Assembly (NCBI GenBank): GCA_002205965.3
Contig: NADL03000533.1
Span: forward strand, 310,001 to 374,000
Direction: 5' to 3'
DNA: 64,000 nucleotides
DNA from: Kappaphycus alvarezii
Lineage: Eukaryota; Rhodophyta; Florideophyceae; Gigartinales; Solieriaceae
The notes under the pieces were generated by a model. That model did no database searches. It had not been told where the DNA came from and saw only the letters and a list, made by a program, of their open reading frames with translations. The number at the start of each line of letters is the position of its first letter. The first letter of the stretch is position 1. The translations under genes were made by a program, and so were the position numbers. Below are positions 55,635-64,000 of the stretch, one piece after another.

Positions 55635-56175
55635 AAATAACCCCTATTCAAAGCCGCTGGTGCCAACAAAGTCCTGCATTTACTTCCCAGACTAGACGCC
55701 CGACCCGCTAATATCCTCGTCCACCTGACTACCTCTGTTGCCAACCCCACACTCCCTCCCCTGGTAGCGTATGACGTCGCAGTCTCCTCGCCTTTCCAAC
55801 AGTGCTTCCTTTCCAAGGGAGCCCGGGAAGAGCGCGCCGCTGCAAATGCTGTAGAACGGCGGAAGCTGTGGGACTTTGCGACCAAAATCGCCGCCATTGC
55901 TGGCCAAGCTCTACCTGGACGCTCGAAACTCGGATAGCATTTTGTGCCGCTAGCTCTTGACTCCCTGGGATGCCCGGGTGCGACAACATCTAAGGTGGTT
56001 GACGAGTACGCGGCCGTCACCGCGACCAGTATCGGAAGCTCAAAAGCGAAAGTTTCATTTCGGCCTCACTAAAAGCTGAGCAATGTCATTTCGTCCTCTC
56101 GCTCCGCTTTAGTGATTGGTCGTAGTCCGCAACATGCAGATGTTTGCCTCCCCCTCCGATGCTACTTTTAGTAGC
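55635..56175 (+). pseudogene. Non-LTR family A, endonuclease C-terminal part
   Basis: One nearly open frame reads LLPRLDARPANILVHL, YDVAVSSPFQQ (the nuclease region, with RPAN for RPD), GAREERAAANAVERRKLWDF, IAAIAGQALPGRSKLG, a stop, HFVPLALDSLG, and later a stop before KLSNVISSS and SPQHADVCLPL. It is closest to 620-1423 but better kept. The zinc-knuckle part and RT are missing, so it is truncated at its 5' side. Confidence 0.75.
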
Positions 56176-56870
56176 TCTGCAAGTTGAGCTCTAAACACTG
56201 TACAGTACGTGTTTTGTTTTCCTGTACAGTATTGTACTTTACCTACTGTACCATTAAAATCTCTTCCGAGCCTTCGACAGAATGATCTGTAGGGAAATCA
56301 GTTTGGGCAAGAGGTGATCAAGGCAAAGAGCGTACCTTGATCGGCATCTAGAAGCACAGAGAGTACCACATCTCAGGAATGACTCGCGACTCTCCTCCCT
56401 TGTACAGTAGTACAACGCTTGGCCTTAGCGATTACGTTTGCGAAAGTAACACCCCCGATCTGTGTTCGCCTTCATCATACGACGGGTTTCTCCGTATTCA
56501 TTTGTTCCCTTTGTTCTTTGAAATGAAAAAACCTGCAAAAGCGAGTTTCCGAGGAGAGTTGCATGCGTCAGCCACGTGATACAGCGTAGCTCAATTAATG
56601 AAGAGAACCCAAATTTTCTGGTCGGTTTGAAAGGGGGGAATGTAGGGTGCGTTAATGTTTGTAAGACATGGACGGATGTGGTCCGGAATATCGTAGAGGG
56701 TGACCAGTAGAACCGATTTGAGAGGTGCAGCTCGTTTTGCCAGTACTCTAAAGCAGTATGATTTCTTCACGATACAGTATGTTCTGTACAGTACTGTACA
56801 TGTTTGACACATGTAAACATGACCGAAGATATGTCTCAGGAGCCAAGCGGTCACTTGATATTTTCTCCGA
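56176..56870. other. Unassigned stretch rich in TACAGTA words
   Basis: GTACAGTAC-type palindromes at 56197-56260 and 56772-56800, and a 66-codon open frame at 56379-56579. No recognised gene. Confidence 0.35.
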
Positions 56871-56930
56871 CGCCGCCACTCTGCACAGGCTAGTGGGAAT
56901 TTCACCCTATGTTCCATTCGCAGTAAAGCA
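56871..56930 (-). repeat. Short repeat shared with 17485-17545
   Basis: Minus-strand HRVKFPLACAEWRRRR matches HRVKFPLACALWRRR at 17.5 kb. It directly precedes the family F fragment. Confidence 0.6.
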
Positions 56931-57608
56931 ACTCAACCGGCTCCGGGGTTGGGTACCTACATCCCGGACCGCAATTACAAGACGTGGTTGCAGTTCTATT
57001 GCAGGGTACCACTGTTTCCTCCAGCTTCGAAATGCCACAAAGGGGGATGCACGACCCTCATGGATCAGTATGGTGACCACGCGCTGTGCTGTGCCTATGG
57101 ATCCACACGCGGGTGGCGGCATGACTCGCAGACACGTTTGTTTGCTGCAGATCTCTCCAAAGCTGCCCGAAACCCTGTCCTCGAGCCGCCACAACCCGGC
57201 CATTCAGTTCGCCCGGACATCAAGGCGCTTGGAGAGAACGGGGCACGGACTATTATGACGTAATTGTTATCCATCCCCTGACCCCCGCCCGCCTTCCCTC
57301 CCTGGCGCGATGCCCACTCAAGCCCTTAACCATGCTCGCCTGGGCAACGACACTCGCTTTGCCGAGTTGATACGTTCCAAGGGTCCTGGGCATCGCTTCA
57401 TTGCCCTTCCACTCTCCACGTTGGGGGCTGGCACCCTTCCGCTCGGGACTTCGCCAACCGGGTTGCGACTGGCATTGCCGCACGGGCAGCCATTCCGATT
57501 GCTGATGCGCAGCGAACATTATTCGCCCGTCACGCGGCGAGACTCGTCCAGAATAACGCCAGCTGTTTGTTGGAAGGAGTTTTGAGCAACACTTTGGCCG
57601 CAACTTGA
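56931..57608 (+). pseudogene. Non-LTR family F, endonuclease C-terminal part
   Basis: Starts PAPGLGTYIPDRNYKTWLQF (56943), then a clear zinc-knuckle-like C-x4-C-x9-H-x3-C with DQYGDHALCC (57030-57095), GWRHDSQTRLFAADLSKAAR, RPDIKALGENG (57210-57240) and, after a one-base shift, YYDVIVIHPL. Another frame then carries ALPLSTLG, followed after a shift in a G run (about 57425) by GWHPSARDFANRVATGIAAR and NNASCLLEGVLSNTLAAT, with the stop at 57608. At least three single-base shifts. The best example of the zinc-binding motif in the window. Confidence 0.78.
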
Positions 57609-57716
57609 AATTGTGTATACAGTGTATTCCAGAGAACCTCCGTCCTGAGGGTATGTACAGTAAGTGGTTACCCTACTTACAGTAGTCCTAGTGCGCGATT
57701 GCTCCTAGCAGGAAAA

Positions 57717-57872
57717 TTAAGTATACCAACACATTTAAGTAAACCCAAAACACCCAAACATTGCAGTATACTAACCCATTCAAGTAAACCCAATTTGCAC
57801 CCAAACATTCCGTATATTGAGTATGCCAACCCGTTCACATAAACTCTATCAAGTAAACCCAAACGTTCCGCT
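57717..57872. repeat. Degenerate minisatellite, about three units of 45-55 bp
   Basis: Repeats of (A)GTATACCAACACATTTAAGT-like units followed by AAACCCAAA and CCCAAACATTGC-like ends. Each unit is diverged by substitutions and small length changes. Confidence 0.7.
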
Positions 57873-58052
57873 GATGTAAGGGATGGTCATTTAAAATGTC
57901 TTAATTTTTTTGCATTCAAGCCGCGTTAGGCAAGTTTCTCGGTATATTTCCGGATAGGAACAAGTTTAGTAATTAGTAAAAGCGAGCCTCATTCGAGTTA
58001 ACCCATTAATGATGGAGTGAATGTGACGCGTTCAATTTTTTGCAAAAGATTA

Positions 58053-58311
58053 AGTGTCAAGAACGGTTTTCGAAGGTTAGAGGCATTCTTTTACAGCGGC
58101 ACTCCGCATTGACAGTAACCTCCAATGCCGCTTGTTTGCTTGCTGGCCTTTCTTCCACCTTCTGGTAGATTGGAGTGCCATCTACAGTTTTCGACGTATT
58201 GTACGGTTCACAATTGGCTGGGCCATGATACGGTATCTACGCTCCGGTACAAATTTACTGGGTATCAACCCACATATCTACCACAGTAAATTAACCCCCC
58301 AGTGTCAAGAA
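58053..58311 (+). mobile_element. Family E 5'-truncated copy with 11-bp target duplication
   Basis: The insert 58064-58300 codes at its start for VTSNAACLLAGLSSTFW and a stop (about 58110-58168). The 3' UTR follows, ending CCACAGTAAATTAACCCCCC. AGTGTCAAGAA flanks it at 58053-58063 and 58301-58311. It links the terminal motif at 12526 and 46591 to a non-LTR coding region. Confidence 0.85.
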
Positions 58312-59394
58312 GTTGTGGTAAACATCGGGATTCGTCATGGAAATACGCTTCTCGATAGTGAGACAGATTGCGCGAAGTAATGACTTCACACATCGACTTG
58401 AATAATGCATCTGTGCCGCGAAACACACCTGAAACATTCAATGCTCCAGTGCAGGGTGTTCAGCGCAGTTGCCGTCCTTGGAGCCGTACAGTTGTATTCT
58501 GATCAACAAAACGACCACGGAGACTCTGAACAAGACCGAAAATGCAGTTGCGAGTGTAATCCCGTAGAACATTTCCCGGAGGAAAGTCAACCCCGCTCCG
58601 GGTGTAGCTACCCGGTTGAAAAGCTGGCACTCATAATCAGCACATCCGCCGGCTACACTCTCATCGGCTATTGCATATTAAGAAACATGCTTAATAGTCA
58701 CGTAAGCCTCCTTGTTTATGGAAAACTCCCCCGTGGGTATCTTATCCATTGCCAATACTCCGTGGACTCCCTTGGCGGTCGCACACTGACGATCACACAC
58801 GAGTCTGATATCATCGCTAGGCGAAAGCTCTGGAGCGCTATGGCGAGATTCGTCTTCAGAACTACGCGCGTGCAAAGTTGAGACAGAGCAAGTTCTCTTG
58901 GCACTGCTCGTGGTTTCCTATACTAACAATCATCTCGAAAAACATTTTCTCTGCTGTCACGTCCAACAAAGCCTTCCAGCTAGCTGGCCAGCCAGCTTTC
59001 AAGAATGTTGCTCGCACCTTGCCACCGCATTACTGGTGCATGCAAATCAGCGACTGCTCCATGTTATCCCCGGACAAATCTGACCCTAACTCTCAAATAT
59101 GAAACCAGGCCAAAGTCACCTCCGTTTACTCGAAGCTGTCAGTATTCAACCAGTATATTTTGTGGCAAATATACCGTAGATATAACATAGATAAATAGTT
59201 TACACGAAATAGTTTCTATGGTAGCTGCAGACGGTGCCGTTAATGTTAGAATTTTAGCGACGGAATGGTCTTGATAAATCTGCTCAGACGTTGGTGGTGA
59301 GTTTTTGTACCCAAGAACAAGCTTGTGTTGTAAGTGTCCCAATGTACTACAGAATTGATCTCTAAATAATTCCGCACATGTCGTACTCGAAAGG
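58312..59394. other. Unassigned stretch with a 158-codon open frame
   Basis: The plus frame at 58405-58881 is 158 codons and its composition is not unusual (Cys/Ser-rich start, then LALIISTSAGYTLIGYCIL). It is followed by several overlapping frames to 59190. No known domain recognised and no homologue elsewhere in the window. It could be a fragment of a host gene or chance. Confidence 0.3.
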
Positions 59395-60607
59395 TTCTCT
59401 ATACAATGGTGGTGGTACATCTTTATTTGTCGTACAATGTCGCACAGAGGCGTGCGGAGGGTATTCATAAATTAACTACGGATGCGGGCGGCGGGTAGAA
59501 ACCTGTCGCGCCTGCATTATTTGGAGGCTAAATGCAAAACGGGTAACGAAGTCGCGGAGCTCCTGTTGAGGGGAGGAACCGCGACGGGAAGCAGCGAAGG
59601 AAGCAAGGCGGCGGAAAAAAGCCTTACCGTCGTCGCCCAAGGCGCCATAGATATCAATCCCGACGGGGGAGAGTGATATCGTTTCGGTTGCAGTAAGTGC
59701 CGTAATGACGATGTTTCTCGCGCTCTGCGAGTGTCGCGGCGGCGCCTGCAGTAACCGTACTTGGCGAAATGTGGCGGCGTGCGGAGGGGTGGGCAACAGT
59801 AACGTCGACGGCGATATCGGTACTGTGAAGCCCGTATCCAGCGGGTATGTAAATGTCCATTCGTAGCACGGGGGACTCCGAATGCCCAGATGAGTCGGGA
59901 ACCTGGTGGAGGAGCGGATGTTCGACGAGGGCCACAATCCCAACTTCCTTGCAGTAGCGGGTAAGAACGTTGCGGAGGATGTGATGACGACGAGTCATTC
60001 CGTCTTCGTATTTGCAGGTCAACGCGTGTTGACCACTTGGATCCAAGACGGGTGCGATGTCGGCCGAGCGGCGGGAGCAGACCGGACAGCGAGTAGATCC
60101 AGGGAATAGCGCGATGCCGAGACGTAGAGCCAGAGCGACTTTCCAGGCGGAAGAGGACATGTACGTACCGCGGTGGGGGTGAGGAAGCGAAGAGAAAACA
60201 GACGATGCGGAGGATGTGCGCACAGAGAGGAGCCGTGCTCGTTCGTGGGCTGCCGCGGACGAGAACAACCTATCGGACTTCGATAGCATGAGTTCAGTTG
60301 TGATCGCAGACTGGAGCCTTTCGCCGGGGACCGGCGATGAACAACGCTCGAAAAGAGCCGTAGGTGTAAGCGACGAAGACAGCTGCGGGTGGCGGGAGGA
60401 TAAGAGCGAGATGGCAGACCGAGGGATCTCTTCCAAGTGGCGGTCCTGGGAAAGGGTAAGCAGGTCGGAGATAAGTCCAAAAGAATCAATTACAGATGCT
60501 GCGTATGCAGCCTCGGTAATGTCTGAAGTTTGCAGGAGACCTAGACCGCCCATTGAGAAGGGGAGAGAGGCTTGGAGCCAGGCTCGCTCTGGACAGGGCA
60601 GCTGCAA
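59395..60607 (-). pseudogene. Non-LTR family G, RT connection and endonuclease part
   Basis: Minus strand. The first frame (60607-59654, 317 codons) starts with PFSMGGLGLLQTSDI, the GGLGL block that follows the thumb in this RT class. It then has helices and a zinc-knuckle-like CPVC...SGQHALTC (about 60095-60020), DGMTRRHHILRNVLTRYC, RMDIYIPAG and AVDVTVAHPSA (the nuclease region), and a conserved EREKHRHYG. A one-base deletion in a C run (about 59665) switches to the frame ending 59476, with SLSPVGIDIYGALGDDG, FFRRLASFAASRRG and RQVSTRRPHP. The 3' UTR runs to ACCACCACCA near 59410. The most complete non-LTR C-terminus in the window, with a single visible frame break. Confidence 0.82.
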
Positions 60608-60689
60608 TCTATATACTTAATACTGGGATTTTTGGCAAGGGGCTCACCGTATTAAATCATTTATTAAAAGGTAAAGGGGTTTGAAGAAT

Positions 60690-60984
60690 ATAAAAACCTG
60701 GCCGAGCTTCACTTGGACGCCCGCAACTCGGATGGCAGGTTGTGCCACTAGCCTTTGACTCCCTGGGATGCCCGTTGGTGACCACAACTAAGGCGGTCGC
60801 CACGTGCTGCACGTGGCCGACGTGGACCACCCGGTTAGCACTTAGCTAGCAGTATAGTCGGATCCTGCAGCGGACACCCGTTTTACTGATGCCATAAAGT
60901 TACTACTGGTCAGCTTCAGTGATTGGTCGTAGCCCGCAACATGCAGATGTTTGCCTCCCCCTCCAAAGCTAGTCAATTTTCGTG
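60690..60984 (+). pseudogene. Non-LTR family A remnant fused to family B
   Basis: Patches of family A: GQASLGRPQLGW and VPLAFDSLGCPLVTTTKAVA (60705-60800), then, after about 110 bp, ASVIGRSPQHADVCLPL (60915-60960). It lacks the intervening codons seen at 55.9-56.1 kb. Family B starts immediately after. Confidence 0.6.
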
Positions 60985-61805
60985 GCCCTACACGTTGCAC
61001 TTCCTAAGCATTGTCCCCCATGCCCCGGACTACAGACAAGCATTGACCCTCGAGAATTCTCGGTGTGGCTTCAATACTACTGTCAAGTCCCACTTTTTCA
61101 CCCTGGCACGCCATGCCCGAGAAGGAATTGCCCGGACACACTCGATGTACATGGCGATCATCTGATGCACTGCTTGCATGGAGCCCAACGGATCAACCGA
61201 CACGATCGCCAAGTCACCCTTCTCGCAAAAGACCTCGTTCGAGCTGCTCGTCATCCTGCAATAAAGCCACGCCATGGTCTCCACCGCACGAGACCGGACA
61301 TCCAGGCAATGGGAAGCAGCGGAGGGACCGACTTTTTTGATGTTACCTTCGTGAATCCCCTCGCTCCCTCCAACAGAAGAGTGAGGGCCTTCAACCCGAT
61401 GTCCTCTCTGAATGCGGCGCGAAATGCAAAGCAGAGAAGATATCAATCCTTTATCGCGACCTCCACCAGAGGTAGGCTCGTGCCTGTGCCAATCTCCACT
61501 CTTGGAGGTTGGCACCCGGATGCATGCGCAGTGCTACATGACTTGGGAAGGGACGTGGCTGTGAGGGCACTGGAGACGTACGGAATTGTTCGGGGGGTTT
61601 TGATGCAAAGGCACGCTGCAGCAGCCGTCATGTCCAATGCGGCCTGCTTGATGGCTGGCCTGAATGTAGCATTTTAGGGAGCGTAGTTCCTTCCCCATTA
61701 CTGTGTCGGTATACCCTTTTTGAGTCGATTGTGGTTGTCTGGAAAACCATGGGAGAGATCGCATATATCTTCCAAGAGTAAAACACCCAAACGTTCCCCC
61801 CTTCC
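60985..61805 (+). pseudogene. Non-LTR family B, endonuclease C-terminal part and complete 3' UTR
   Basis: An uninterrupted frame of about 231 codons to a stop at 61677. It has CPPCPGLQTSIDPREFSVW, LQYYCQVPLFHPG, a CCHC motif at residues 45-64 (C-x4-C-x9-H-x3-C, with HGDHLMHC), RINRHDRQVTLLAKDLVRAA, RPDI at 104-107 and FFDVTFVNPLA at 118-128. The last two together give PD-x13-D, the signature of the restriction-like endonuclease of R2-type elements. SLNAARNAKQRRY (a small deletion relative to family D), PISTLGGWHPDACAVL and AAAVMSNAACLMAGLNVAF complete it. The 3' UTR ends AAACACCCAAACGTTCCCCCC. The RT is absent; the nuclease residues look intact. Confidence 0.82.
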
Positions 61806-61930
61806 TAAGTCTGTTGGTAAAGCACACCTAGTATATAAATTGTGCCCACCAAAAACTGACGTCCACGCTAATCATATTGGGTGCAGCCTGAGCAGCTGCT
61901 TGGGATGACATGACAGGTAACATTCTCCAC

Positions 61931-61985
61931 GAAGTGCGCTTCTCCACTTCGTGACTTCGTCGCTTCTCCACTTCGTGGAGAAGCG
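61931..61985. repeat. Hairpin and short tandem repeat
   Basis: CGCTTCTCCACTTCGTG occurs twice (61937-61953 and 61961-61977). The second copy forms a perfect 11-bp stem with a 3-nt loop, CGCTTCTCCAC-TTC-GTGGAGAAGCG (61961-61985). Confidence 0.85.
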
Positions 61986-62172
61986 CAAACTGTTTTCAGC
62001 AAAGTCCTTCGCGATGCTCCAAAAAGAGAGTGAGATATTAGCAACTTTCTGCTCAGTAGATACATATGTCATGTCTGGTGGCTTCCCATCGAATTTCTCT
62101 CGAGAAACGATTGCAAATTTCAACGAGGTTTTCTTTCGAAGGATGTCCGACTATATTATCAGTGCCACTTGA
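61951..62172 (+). other. Short open frame, unrecognised
   Basis: 73 codons, with KSFAMLQKESEILATFCSVD and SRETIANFNEVFFRRMSDY. Protein-like composition. The minus strand is also open over 62123-61872, so no strand preference can be stated. Confidence 0.25.
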
Positions 62173-62327
62173 TACACTATGATTGCCTTCAAGCGGGAAA
62201 TGGGGGTTCGTGTTACTGTGGGAGCCCGGAAGGACGAGGACTATGGGAGTTTGTGAGGAAGGGGTTGTGAAACAGAAAATGTAGCAGATGTCTCCATTCC
62301 TTTAAGTGAAGGAAACCGAAAATTAAG

Positions 62328-62636
62328 TTGAAATTGTAACTGTAACCAAAACGATATCCTCCTCTCCCCGTCGGGATTGATATCTATGGCGCCTTGGGCG
62401 ACGACGGTAAGGCTTTTTTCCGCCGCCTTGCTTCCTTCGCTGCTTCCCGTCGCGGTTCCTCCCCTCAACAGGAGCTCCGCGACTTCGTTACCCGTTTTGC
62501 ATTTAGCCTCCAAATAATGCAGGCGCGACAGGTTTCTACCCGCCGCCCGCATCCGTAGTTAATTTATGAATACCCTCCGCACGCCTCTGTGCGACATTGT
62601 ACAACCCATAAAGATTTACCACCACCAAATTGAAAT
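62328..62636 (+). mobile_element. Family G 5'-truncated copy with 7-bp target duplication
   Basis: The insert 62335-62629 contains the last codons of family G (VGIDIYGALGDDG-type region, about 62370-62560) and its 3' UTR to ACCACCACCA. It is nearly identical to the reverse complement of 59405-59690. TTGAAAT flanks it at 62328-62334 and 62630-62636. With the minus copy it makes an inverted repeat of about 280 bp. Confidence 0.85.
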
Positions 62637-63057
62637 ATTCCGGAAACGACCTTTTGAGGGGCCAAGTAAATACTCAAAGCCTTAACAATGGCAGGCAATT
62701 CTGTTTCTTTGGACTTATTAGTCGCAATTTGCTTGTTGACAGAGCTACCGGCAATTTTTTAGCGGTAGAAATGCTCCGTAATTTGCACCATAGATCCTGA
62801 AACATTGTTTGAATGTAAATCCATGAAAGCCTCAGCTTTAGCACTACTCACAGTGAACTAATCCCATCAAAATATCGCCAGTTGTCTGCTAGAGGGATTT
62901 TTTGGGCACATCTTAATGTAACAGCGAACTGCTTCCAGAGAACCTCTGTTTTCCGGATATATCAGTTTCTTTGCGAAGTAGGCCTTTTCTCGTAACTTCC
63001 AGATCAACCAAACCTGCTTTGTCATTGGTCCTTGACAATAAAAACCTTGTTTACCTC
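62637..63057. other. Unassigned stretch
   Basis: AT-rich sequence without a usable open frame or recognised repeat. Confidence 0.4.
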
Positions 63058-63510
63058 TGATAGGGTGAAAATGGCGCCAACGGAAAAGGGAACCACTAAC
63101 TACCCGAGGTGAGAGTCATTGCGAGCGACTAAAGTGCTACAGAAGAAGTTAACGGGTGGTAGAGAGGAGTGAGCTTGAAAGCTGAGTGACTGCTCTAGTA
63201 GCAAATTCTAAGGGGGCAGAATCTACCACCTATGCTCTGCTACTGGCGTAAAAAGGTTCTTGGCCCTGAAGTTGAGTCTCAAATCTCTAACTATTCGGGA
63301 CTGGACCTGAAGTTTTCTGCAAACTTGCTTTTTGTCTCTTGGAAGAAGCAATTTACTTAGGGTAAATAGGCTTTTTTCCAAACTAAAATCTCAATAAAAA
63401 TACTGGAAGCACCGATAAAGTAAGAAAAGGCTTCATGTGGACGCAAAGAGTTTGATAAAAGATACTTGAAAGAAATTTAATGAATGTAGTCCTTAAAATA
63501 TTCATCTTCT
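63058..63510 (-). repeat. Gypsy-type LTR, reverse, subfamily linked to the acidic ORF
   Basis: Reverse complement of a diverged LTR. It begins TGATAGGGTG (63058), the reverse of the LTR end CTATCA, and has recognisable equivalents of the U5/R block (CTACCACCTATGCTCTGC, 63223-63240) and of the two hairpins, both broken by substitutions. There is no primer-binding site at its left, so it is a 3' or solo LTR. On its right lies the acidic ORF in the matching orientation. Confidence 0.7.
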
Positions 63511-63546
63511 CGATCTTGACCTAGCACTTCCCTTACGAAATCATAT

Positions 63547-63960
63547 GTGCCCATGTACGCCCCACATATGTCCACGGATAGCCCACAACTGTCCACCCCT
63601 TCCTGCGAAGAATACAGCTCACCTGAATCCCCCAACCGGGTCCATGGCTGCGACCACCTGGTCCAACCAGTTCATTCTTCCCCTCCCATATGTCCTGGTT
63701 CGACGCCCTTTTCTCCGTTCACGGACTCTTCGTCTTTCTCTCCTTCCTCCCCGGCCTCCTGTCCGGACTCATCCTCGTCCTCCCCTTTTTCCACCTCGTA
63801 CCAGAGCTCTGGGGCCACCTATTTCTCGAAGTACTCCCCTGCCTTACCATACTCCTCCCCAAAGTCCCCTCCTACCGATTCCTGTGCTTCGATCTCCACC
63901 AGGGACGAGCAACCAACTCCGTCAAGCGTTTCTTGGCTTGGCGACGGAGGTAGTCCTTGA
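63547..63960 (-). pseudogene. Acidic ORF homologue, reverse (broken)
   Basis: Minus-strand reading gives a Glu/Gly/Asp-rich sequence with EEYGKAGEYFEK, a stop, VAPELWYEVEKGEDEDES and, further on, EVLGQDREDEYFKDYI with a stop near 63505. The ORF at 43062-43781 has EENGESFEEWLAPELVYE and ILEELFGSDLENGK at the same places. The plus strand over this interval is open and Ser/Pro-rich, which is the shadow of the acidic minus frame. Confidence 0.55.
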
Positions 63961-64000
63961 CATCAATTGGGCCAGAAGGGAAAAAAGCAGAGACAGTGAT

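Noticed and set aside
58405-59102. A host gene
   Set aside because: The open frames overlap on both strands, no domain is recognised, and no start or splice context is convincing.
63547-63960. A Ser/Pro-rich protein on the plus strand
   Set aside because: It is the complement of a Glu-rich frame that is homologous to the acidic ORF at 43 kb. The minus strand is the meaningful one.

Overview
The window is eukaryotic and almost entirely transposon-derived. The evidence is Ty3/gypsy and Ty1/copia LTR retrotransposons, many 5'-truncated non-LTR retrotransposon copies, a piggyBac-type element and a PIF/Harbinger element, with AT-rich stretches between them that show no coding signal. I see no rRNA, tRNA, CRISPR array or convincing host gene. 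The lineage cannot be fixed; a macroalga or protist with a repeat-rich genome is a guess. Nearly every coding region is broken by stops or frameshifts, and several elements are nested inside others.

Layout. 1-619: reverse gypsy LTR next to a non-LTR endonuclease fragment (620-1423). 1625-8798: the best-preserved gypsy element (chimeric 5' LTR, PBS, gag, protease, RT-RNase H, integrase, an extra 3' ORF with a duplicated unknown domain, 3' LTR). 8799-10750: nested 3' ends of non-LTR families B and C. 13341-16147: piggyBac-like element with terminal inverted repeats. 16.9-23.2 kb: Ty1/copia pseudogene on the minus strand inside a cluster of repeat tails. 23.9-25.6 kb: solo-type LTR abutting a non-LTR reverse transcriptase remnant. 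26.4-33.7 kb: AT-rich desert. 33.7-37.6 kb: highly decayed second copy of the gypsy element. 38.0-42.3 kb: reverse LTR, gag remnants, and non-LTR families B, C and E. 43.06-44.22 kb: acidic ORF followed by a gypsy-type LTR; the same pair recurs reversed at 63.06-63.96 kb. 45.5-50.8 kb: two copies of a tiny retroposon (family H) around another AT-rich desert. 52.5-55.5 kb: PIF/Harbinger element with two convergent genes. 55.6-62.6 kb: dense non-LTR fragments, including a near-identical inverted pair.

Non-LTR families A-G are recognised by a C-terminal region with a CCHC zinc-knuckle-like motif followed by an (R)PD-x13-D endonuclease motif, as in the restriction-like endonuclease of R2-type retrotransposons. 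Many insertions are only their extreme 3' tails (40-300 bp). Several of these have target-site duplications of 7-11 bp that can be read directly, so the 3' tail is evidently what is recognised for reverse transcription. The tails of families B and E end in runs of C rather than poly(A).

The most unusual features are the duplicated domain after the gypsy integrase (kept in the decayed copy), the recurrent acidic ORF next to a related LTR, the paired hairpins conserved inside the LTRs, and the C-tailed micro-insertions.
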